Below are positions 58,148 through 64,000 of a stretch of DNA of 64,000 nt, in pieces (position 1 is the stretch's first letter; the number at the start of each line of letters is the position of its first letter). Source of the stretch: Enterobacter hormaechei subsp. xiangfangensis (GTDB lineage: Bacteria > Pseudomonadota > Gammaproteobacteria > Enterobacterales > Enterobacteriaceae). The notes beneath the pieces were generated by a model. It saw nothing but the letters and a program-made list of their open reading frames with translations. It did no database searches and was not told where the DNA came from. The stretch lies in the NCBI RefSeq assembly GCF_001729785.1, contig NZ_CP017183.1:2480001-2544000 (forward strand), given 5' to 3'. The translations under genes were made by a program, and so were the position numbers.

Positions 58148-60745
58148 TTATTTCTTGCCTTCAACCCATTTCCCGTCGACAAAGAAGGCTGACCATCCGG
58201 TCGCTTTGCCCTCTTTCTCTGCCGCCACGTACTGCTGCTTCGTTTTACGGCTGAAGCGCACCACGGTTTTGTTGCCTTCCGGATCCTGCTGTGGCGCATC
58301 GGCCAGGTAACGCAGTTTTTCCGGCAGACGGTCACGGAAGCGGTACAACTCTTCTACCAGCGGCGCACGGGTTTCGCGCGATTTCGGGAAGGTGTTGGCC
58401 GCCAGGAATACCCCGGCAGCGCCGTCACGTAGCACGAAATACGCGTCTGACTTCTCGCACGGCAGCTCAGGAAGCGGAACCGGATCTTCCTTCGGCGGCG
58501 CAACTTCACCGTTACGCAGGATCTTACGCGTGTTTTTACAGTCGTCGTTGGTGCATGCCATGTACTTACCGAAGCGTCCCATTTTCAGGTGCATTTCGGA
58601 ACCACATTTCTCACACTCAACGATCGGACCGTCATAGCCCTTAATGCGGAACTCACCTTCTTCGATCTCATAACCATCGCAGGTCGGGTTATTGCCACAA
58701 ACGTGCAGTTTGCGTTTTGGATCGATCAGGTAGCTGTCCATCGCCGTGCCGCATTTCTTACAGCGGCGTTTGGCGCGCAGTGCGTTAGTCTCCGCATCGT
58801 CCCCTTCCAGCACGTTGAGAACTTCGTTCTCCGGCACGAGGTTGATGGTGGTTTTGCAACGCTCTTTCGGCGACAGCGCATAACCAGAGCAACCGAGGAA
58901 CACGCCCGTGGTCGCGGTACGGATCCCCATTTTACGGCCACAGGTTGGGCAGTCGATGCTCGTCAGTACCATCTGGTTCGGCAGCATGCCGCCCTCTTCA
59001 GGATCTTTCTCGGCTTTCTCAAGCTGATTGGTAAAATCGCTGAAGAAGCTGTCGAGAACTTTCTTCCACTCTGCCTTATGGCTGGCAACCTCATCAAGGC
59101 TGTCTTCCATCTGCGCGGTGAAGTCATAGTTCATCAACTCGCGGAAGTTCGCTTCCAGACGGTCGGTGACAATCTCCCCCATTTTTTCAGCATAGAAACG
59201 ACGGTTCTCAACGCGAACGTATCCACGATCCTGAATGGTCGAAATGATTGACGCATAGGTGGACGGGCGACCGATGCCGCGTTTTTCCAGCTCTTTCACC
59301 AGCGATGCTTCGCTAAAGCGCGCAGGTGGCTTGGTGAAGTGCTGAGCCGGGACCAGATCAACCAGCGACAGCTCGTCACCTTTGTTGACTGAAGGCAGCG
59401 TTCTGTCTTCATCACCTTTACGCAGCGCAGGCATCACTTTTGTCCAGCCGTCGAAGCGCAGAATACGGCCGCGCGCTTTCAGGCGGAAATCACCCGCGCC
59501 GACGGTCAGCGTGGTGGAGTCGTATTTCGCTGGCGTCATCTGGCAGGCTACGAACTGGCGCCAGATCAGCTGATACAGCTTCTGGGCGTCCGCTTCCATA
59601 TCTTTCAGCGATTCTGCCAGAACCGAAACGTCAGAAGGTCGAATCGCTTCGTGCGCTTCCTGAGAATTCTCTTTGCTGGCGTACTGATTAGGACTGTCCG
59701 GCAGATATTTCTTACCGAAGTTGTCCTCGATATAGCCGCGCACCATGTTGACAGCGTCCTGGCTCAGGTTGGTGGAGTCAGTACGCATGTAGGTGATGTA
59801 ACCCGCTTCATACAAACGCTGGGCCATCATCATGGTTTTCTTCACGCCGTAACCCAGACGCGTACTCGCCGCCTGCTGAAGCGTTGACGTGATAAACGGT
59901 GCGCCAGGCTTGCTGCTGGTCGGTTTGTCTTCACGATCCAGAACCTGATAACGCGCTTTTTCCAGCAGCGCCACGGCGGCCATGGTCTGATCGCGATTTT
60001 CAGGTCGGAACGGTTTGTCGTTGTGGTGGCTCACCTGCAACGGCAGCGCATCGCCGCCCGGCGTGGTGACATTCGCATCCACTTCCCAGAACTCTTCCGG
60101 GACGAACGCTTTGATCTCGCGTTCACGCTCAACAACAAGACGAACAGCAACAGACTGCACACGCCCCGCAGACAGGCCGCGAGCGACCTTTTTCCACAGC
60201 AACGGCGAGACCATGTAGCCAACAACGCGGTCCATAAAGCGACGCGCCTGCTGAGCGTTAACACGGTCGATATTCAGTTCACCCGGCTTTTCAAACGCCT
60301 GACGAATCGCATTCTTTGTAATTTCGTTGAACACTACACGGCTGTAGCGTTTGTCATCACCCCCGATCACTTCCCGCAGGTGCCATGCGATGGCCTCCCC
60401 TTCGCGGTCAAGGTCGGTTGCGAGATAAATGTGGTCTGCTTTTTCAGCAAGCTGTTTCAGCTCGTTAACGACTTTTTCTTTGCCTGGCAGCACTTCGTAA
60501 TGTGCATCCCAGTTGTGCCATGGGTTAACACCCATGCGGTTGACAAGCGCGCTACGTTCATCCTTTTTAGGCTTTTTAGCCCCTTTGGTGGAGGTAGAGT
60601 CTGCGCTCTTTTTGCTGGCTGAGCCACTGGTCGGCAAGTCGCGAATGTGACCAACGCTGGACTTAACCACGTAGTCATTGCCCAGATATTTATTGATCGT
60701 TTTGGCTTTTGCCGGGGACTCAACGATGACGAGAGCTTTACCCAT
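58148..60745 (-). CDS. topA: DNA topoisomerase I (TopA)
   Basis: Type IA topoisomerase that removes negative supercoils, 865 residues as in E. coli. The Toprim residues E9, D111, D113 and E115 ([22 protein letters not shown]) and catalytic Y319 ([13 protein letters not shown]) are at the E. coli positions. C-terminal zinc-finger cysteine pairs are present ([27 protein letters not shown]). ATG 60745 has AAGG upstream; a GTG two codons earlier is in frame. Confidence 0.97.
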   Translation of the reverse strand: MGKALVIVESPAKAKTINKYLGNDYVVKSSVGHIRDLPTSGSASKKSADSTSTKGAKKPKKDERSALVNRMGVNPWHNWDAHYEVLPGKEKVVNELKQLAEKADHIYLATDLDREGEAIAWHLREVIGGDDKRYSRVVFNEITKNAIRQAFEKPGELNIDRVNAQQARRFMDRVVGYMVSPLLWKKVARGLSAGRVQSVAVRLVVEREREIKAFVPEEFWEVDANVTTPGGDALPLQVSHHNDKPFRPENRDQTMAAVALLEKARYQVLDREDKPTSSKPGAPFITSTLQQAASTRLGYGVKKTMMMAQRLYEAGYITYMRTDSTNLSQDAVNMVRGYIEDNFGKKYLPDSPNQYASKENSQEAHEAIRPSDVSVLAESLKDMEADAQKLYQLIWRQFVACQMTPAKYDSTTLTVGAGDFRLKARGRILRFDGWTKVMPALRKGDEDRTLPSVNKGDELSLVDLVPAQHFTKPPARFSEASLVKELEKRGIGRPSTYASIISTIQDRGYVRVENRRFYAEKMGEIVTDRLEANFRELMNYDFTAQMEDSLDEVASHKAEWKKVLDSFFSDFTNQLEKAEKDPEEGGMLPNQMVLTSIDCPTCGRKMGIRTATTGVFLGCSGYALSPKERCKTTINLVPENEVLNVLEGDDAETNALRAKRRCKKCGTAMDSYLIDPKRKLHVCGNNPTCDGYEIEEGEFRIKGYDGPIVECEKCGSEMHLKMGRFGKYMACTNDDCKNTRKILRNGEVAPPKEDPVPLPELPCEKSDAYFVLRDGAAGVFLAANTFPKSRETRAPLVEELYRFRDRLPEKLRYLADAPQQDPEGNKTVVRFSRKTKQQYVAAEKEGKATGWSAFFVDGKWVEGKK

Positions 60746-61143
60746 ATTCACCTTTACCTAATTTAATTCTTCCAGGAATACGCCGCACGTTGATTTCCCT
60801 TCCGCTGACGACGAGCCATTGATATTGCGACGTCGTCAGGGGATATCAACCCCTATGTGTTACCGAACGTCAGAATGGCGACATCCAGGTCATTGAGTTT
60901 TCGGGTATTTTTCTCACATCAAAGTTCATTCGTGACGAATTCCCGGTCGAATGTCAAGCAATTCTGTTGCCAGAATGACGAAAGCGCACACTGTACCTGA
61001 TAAAATTCGTTACGCAACTTTATTAGCATGCAAAAGCAAATCCCGCCAGCCAGCCCCTGTTCCTTATCCCCTCGGATAACAGGGAAAATTTGCCCCCGAA
61101 GCGACCCAGGCGTAGACTATTGTCACTGTTTAAGGAGTGGAAT
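60746..61143. other. topA-yciN divergent promoter region
   Basis: About 400 non-coding bases. It holds nested inverted repeats at 60805-60849. E. coli topA has several promoters and Fis sites in this place. The yciN promoter must also lie here. No further gene was supported. Confidence 0.6.
60805..60849. repeat. Nested inverted repeats upstream of topA
   Basis: CTGACGACG (60805-60813) is complementary to CGTCGTCAG (60831-60839). Overlapping this, TTGATAT (60819-60825) is complementary to ATATCAA (60843-60849). The two pairings cannot form at once, so alternative structures or stacked protein sites are possible. Confidence 0.5.
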
Positions 61144-61395
61144 ATGCAGAATACGACCCAACCCATTGACCGAGCTTCACTGCTTATCGAAGCAAACAAA
61201 CTCATTCGCGACCATGAAGACACCCTGGCGGGGATTGAAGCGACTGGCGTGGAACAACGTAATGGCGTGCTGGTGTTCAGCGGTGAATACTTCCTTGATG
61301 AACAAGGATTACCCACCCCAAAAAGCACCGCCGTATTTAACATGTTTAAATACCTGGCGCATACCCTCTCAGAGAAGTACCACCTGGTCGATTAA
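61144..61395 (+). CDS. yciN: YciN, DUF2498 protein
   Basis: Small soluble protein of 83 residues and unknown function. [20 protein letters not shown] and [20 protein letters not shown] match E. coli YciN. AAGGAGTGGAAT precedes ATG 61144; longer in-frame starts are not supported. It is convergent with sohB across a shared terminator. Confidence 0.92.
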   Translation: MQNTTQPIDRASLLIEANKLIRDHEDTLAGIEATGVEQRNGVLVFSGEYFLDEQGLPTPKSTAVFNMFKYLAHTLSEKYHLVD

Positions 61396-61400
61396 AACGA

Positions 61401-61429
61401 AAACGCGAGGCATCTGCCTCGCGTTTTTC
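61401..61429. terminator. Bidirectional terminator between yciN and sohB
   Basis: The stem AAACGCGAGGCA / TGCCTCGCGTTT is followed by TTTCT on the plus strand, with A-rich sequence on the other side giving a T-run for sohB. Confidence 0.85.
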
Positions 61430-61430
61430 T

Positions 61431-62477
61431 TTACAGCAGCGGCTTTTGTCCGCGCTGCAACCAGCGTAGCAGCAGGCGATCCGCGCTTTCTGCCGCGCTA
61501 TTGGTAAAACGGTCGAGCAGGCGCTTACGTCGGGTGAAGCGCACCCCCACCAGCTCACGGCCTTCCATCAGGTTGAGCAGGAGGTCGTCGCTGGTACCCA
61601 CTTCATCCACCAGCCCTTTCTCCTGCGCCTGCGTGCCGTACCAGTGTTCGCCCGTAGCCACCTGCTCAATGTCCAGCGTTGGGCGCATGCGGTGCACGAA
61701 ATCTTTGAACAGATGGTGGGTTTCGTTCAGATCTTCCCGGAATTTCTGCCGTCCCTCTTCGGTATTTTCGCCGAGCAGCGTCAGCGTACGTTTGTACTGG
61801 CCCGCCGTATGCAGTTCAATGTCGATCTCTTTATTTTTCAGGAAACGATTGAAGTTAGGGATCTGCGCGACTACCCCAATCGAGCCGATAATGGAGAACG
61901 GTGCCGCGACGATTTTATCCGCCACGCACGCCATCATATAGCCGCCACTCGCCGCGACCTTATCTACCGCTACGGTGAGCGGGATCTGTTTATCCCGCAG
62001 ACGTTGTAACTGCGAAGCCGCCAGTCCATACCCATGCACTACGCCACCCGGGCTTTCAAGGCGTACCACCACCTGATCCTGGACTGTCGCCACGGCCAGC
62101 ACCGCCGTCACTTCTTCACGCAGTGAGGAGACTTCATGCGCATCCATGCTACCTTTAAAATCGAGCACATAGACGCGCGGTTTTGCGTCAGCCTGTGGCG
62201 TGGCGAGTTTAGCTTTCGCCTTCGCAGCTTTGGCGTCCTGCTTATGTTTTTTCTTCTGGGCTTTTAGCCACAGCTTCTGTTGATGATCGTCAAGCAGCGC
62301 CAGAGACATCTCCTCCTGCATCTCTTTATACTGTTCGCTCAGGCGGGTAATGCGTAACTCACCACGCTGACGCTTACGCTGCGTCAGGTTGACAATCAGG
62401 ACGGCAATCACCGCGACAGCTATAACCACCGTCGCGATTTTGGCCAAAAACAACCCATACTGAGAAAGTAATTCCAC
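61431..62477 (-). CDS. sohB: Membrane-anchored peptidase SohB
   Basis: S49-family (SppA-like) protease of 348 residues in the inner membrane. A membrane helix is at about 10-31 and a lysine-rich coiled stretch at about 70-92. The Ser-Lys dyad is S177 (KVAASGGYM) and K229 (GQYKRTL). GTG 62477 was chosen: AAGGTGG is five bases upstream and the protein then begins like E. coli SohB. A GTG three codons earlier is possible. Confidence 0.93.
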   Translation of the reverse strand: MELLSQYGLFLAKIATVVIAVAVIAVLIVNLTQRKRQRGELRITRLSEQYKEMQEEMSLALLDDHQQKLWLKAQKKKHKQDAKAAKAKAKLATPQADAKPRVYVLDFKGSMDAHEVSSLREEVTAVLAVATVQDQVVVRLESPGGVVHGYGLAASQLQRLRDKQIPLTVAVDKVAASGGYMMACVADKIVAAPFSIIGSIGVVAQIPNFNRFLKNKEIDIELHTAGQYKRTLTLLGENTEEGRQKFREDLNETHHLFKDFVHRMRPTLDIEQVATGEHWYGTQAQEKGLVDEVGTSDDLLLNLMEGRELVGVRFTRRKRLLDRFTNSAAESADRLLLRWLQRGQKPLL

Positions 62478-62729
62478 GCGTTCCACCTTGATTTAACCAC
62501 GAATCTTTCACGCCAGTGTACAACAGCCCTGCGCAGGCGTCTCGCTCTGGACATTACCTCTGCGAGGCGGCTTCAGGAATCCCCCGTTTCTGGTTTAAAT
62601 CTTTGCAAATTGTTAATTTCCCAGCGATCTGTCCTGTAGACTGATTGAATTCTGACGCTGTTTCGGGCATAAAGCCGAAAAGTCATAAATAAAGGTGCAA
62701 GTCACGCCCAATGCGCCTGAGGAGCCACC

Positions 62730-63491
62730 GTGCATTATCAGCCACAAAAAAACCTTCTACAGAACCGCATCATTCTGGTTACCGGTGCCAGCGACGGGAT
62801 TGGTCGCGAAGCGGCGCTGACCTATTCTGAATACGGTGCGAGCCTTATTCTGCTGGGACGTAATGAAGAAAAGCTCAAGGCCGTCGCCCGTGAAATCGAA
62901 AACGCCGGCGGTAACCCCACGCCCTGGTATACGCTCGATCTGCTGACCTGTACGCCAGCGTCATGTCAGGCCCTTGCCCAGCGTATCAGCACACATTATC
63001 CGCGTCTGGATGGCGTACTGCACAACGCGGGGTTACTGGGCGAAGTGCGCCCGATGGATGAACAGGATCCGGAGATTTGGCAGCAGGTGATGCAGGTTAA
63101 CGTCAACGGGACGTTTTTCCTGACCCAGGCCTTGCTTCCTTTATTACTCAACTCCGATTCCGGCTCGCTGGTCTTTACCTCCTCCAGCGTGGGGCGTCAG
63201 GGGCGTGCGAACTGGGGGGCTTACGCCGTCTCAAAATTTGCCACCGAAGGAATGATGCAGGTGCTGGCCGAAGAGTACCAAAGCCGCCACCTGCGGGTTA
63301 ACTGTATTAACCCGGGCGGTACGCGCACCAAAATGCGTGCCAGCGCCTTCCCGACAGAAGATCCGCAAAAGCTTAAAACCCCGGCCGATATTATGCCTCT
63401 TTACCTGTGGCTGATGGGTGACGACAGCCGTCGTAAAACCGGAATGACATTCGATGCCCAGCCAGGCCGCAAACCGGGGATATCGCAATGA
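62730..63491 (+). CDS. yciK: Short-chain dehydrogenase YciK
   Basis: SDR-family oxidoreductase of 253 residues. The cofactor motif TGASDGIG (18-25), NAG at 99-101, and catalytic Y165 and K169 (YAVSK) with a serine in TSSS (about 150-153) are present. The substrate is unknown. It overlaps btuR by four bases (ATGA), the same pairing as in E. coli. Confidence 0.94.
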   Translation: MHYQPQKNLLQNRIILVTGASDGIGREAALTYSEYGASLILLGRNEEKLKAVAREIENAGGNPTPWYTLDLLTCTPASCQALAQRISTHYPRLDGVLHNAGLLGEVRPMDEQDPEIWQQVMQVNVNGTFFLTQALLPLLLNSDSGSLVFTSSSVGRQGRANWGAYAVSKFATEGMMQVLAEEYQSRHLRVNCINPGGTRTKMRASAFPTEDPQKLKTPADIMPLYLWLMGDDSRRKTGMTFDAQPGRKPGISQ

Positions 63492-64000
63492 GTGAAGATC
63501 GGCATCAGCAGCGCCAGCAGCGTCTGAAAGAACAGGTTGATGCACGCGTGGCGGCCGCTCAGGACGAGCGCGGGATCCTCATTGTGTTTACCGGCAACGG
63601 TAAAGGCAAAACCACCGCCGCATTTGGTACCGCCACCCGCGCAGTCGGGCACGGGCAGAAAGTGGGCGTGATCCAGTTTATCAAGGGTGAATGGCCCAAC
63701 GGCGAGCGTAATCTGCTCGAGCCGCATGGCGTTGAGTTTCAGGTGATGGCGACCGGTTTTACCTGGGATACCCAGAACCGGGAAACCGATACCGCAGCCT
63801 GCCTCGCCGTCTGGGAGCATGCCAAAAGGATGCTCTCTGACCCGTCGTTTAACATGGTGTTGCTGGATGAGATCACCTATATGGTCGCCTACGACTATCT
63901 GCCTCTGGAGGCCGTGCTGGCTGCCCTGAAAAACCGCCCAGCGCATCAGACGGTTATCGTCACGGGGCGCGGGTGTCATCGGGATATTCTGGAGCTGGCC
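63488..64000 (+). CDS. btuR: Cob(I)alamin adenosyltransferase BtuR (5' part, C-terminus outside window)
   Basis: Enzyme that attaches the adenosyl group to cobalamin (also called CobA/CobO). The visible 171 codons include the P-loop GNGKGKTT (36-43) and VLLDEITYMVAYDYLPLE. The E. coli protein is about 196 residues, so about 25 residues are missing at the window edge. Its start is coupled to the yciK stop. Confidence 0.95.
   Translation, partial: MSEDRHQQRQQRLKEQVDARVAAAQDERGILIVFTGNGKGKTTAAFGTATRAVGHGQKVGVIQFIKGEWPNGERNLLEPHGVEFQVMATGFTWDTQNRETDTAACLAVWEHAKRMLSDPSFNMVLLDEITYMVAYDYLPLEAVLAALKNRPAHQTVIVTGRGCHRDILELA

Overview
The window is a chromosomal segment of an Enterobacteriaceae species, most likely Enterobacter (E. 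cloacae complex) or a close relative such as Lelliottia or Leclercia. Gene order follows, in inverted orientation, the E. coli K-12 stretch zntB - mppA - tyrR - ycj cluster - psp - sap - fabI - rnb - pyrF - acnA - cysB - topA - btuR. Most proteins match their E. coli counterparts in length and key residues, as judged from memory. Several accessory blocks are absent from K-12. No rRNA, tRNA, IS element, prophage or CRISPR array was recognised.

Layout. 1-2173: 5' part of zntB and a chemoreceptor without a periplasmic domain. 2174-5320: a four-gene type VI secretion remnant (tssB, tssC, a VasL-like gene and a probably frameshifted small gene) with no other T6SS core gene nearby. 5935-14151: murein-peptide recycling (mppA, mpaA, dgcA), the peroxidase tpx, the regulator tyrR with a TyrR box, and ycjX-ycjF. 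14307-28097: a LacI-type regulator (ycjW) and the glycoside operon ycjMNOPQRSTUV-ompG, with an intact ycjV, a strong sigma-70 promoter and a LacI-type operator in front of ycjM. 28242-30924: phage-shock operon pspABCD, without pspE, and divergent pspF. 31013-36292: sapABCDF.

36289-39631 is an insertion relative to K-12: a TetR regulator and a divergent RidA-like gene sharing two palindromic operators, a Rob-like AraC regulator, and a membrane diguanylate cyclase. 40025-46171: fabI, yciW, rnb and a PAS-GGDEF-EAL protein. The last overlaps tail-to-tail with a DSF synthase-like crotonase at 46168-47037. Together they look like an RpfF/RpfR diffusible-signal system coupling a fatty-acid signal to cyclic-di-GMP.

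47229-64000 is housekeeping: yciZ, yciT, osmB, yciH, pyrF, lapB, lapA, pgpB, ribA, acnA, three small proteins (ymiC, yciX, ymiA), cysB, topA, yciN, sohB, yciK and the 5' part of btuR. Cell-envelope stress and recycling, carbohydrate scavenging and c-di-GMP signalling are the main themes. Family assignments come from recognition of translated sequence; no database search was possible.
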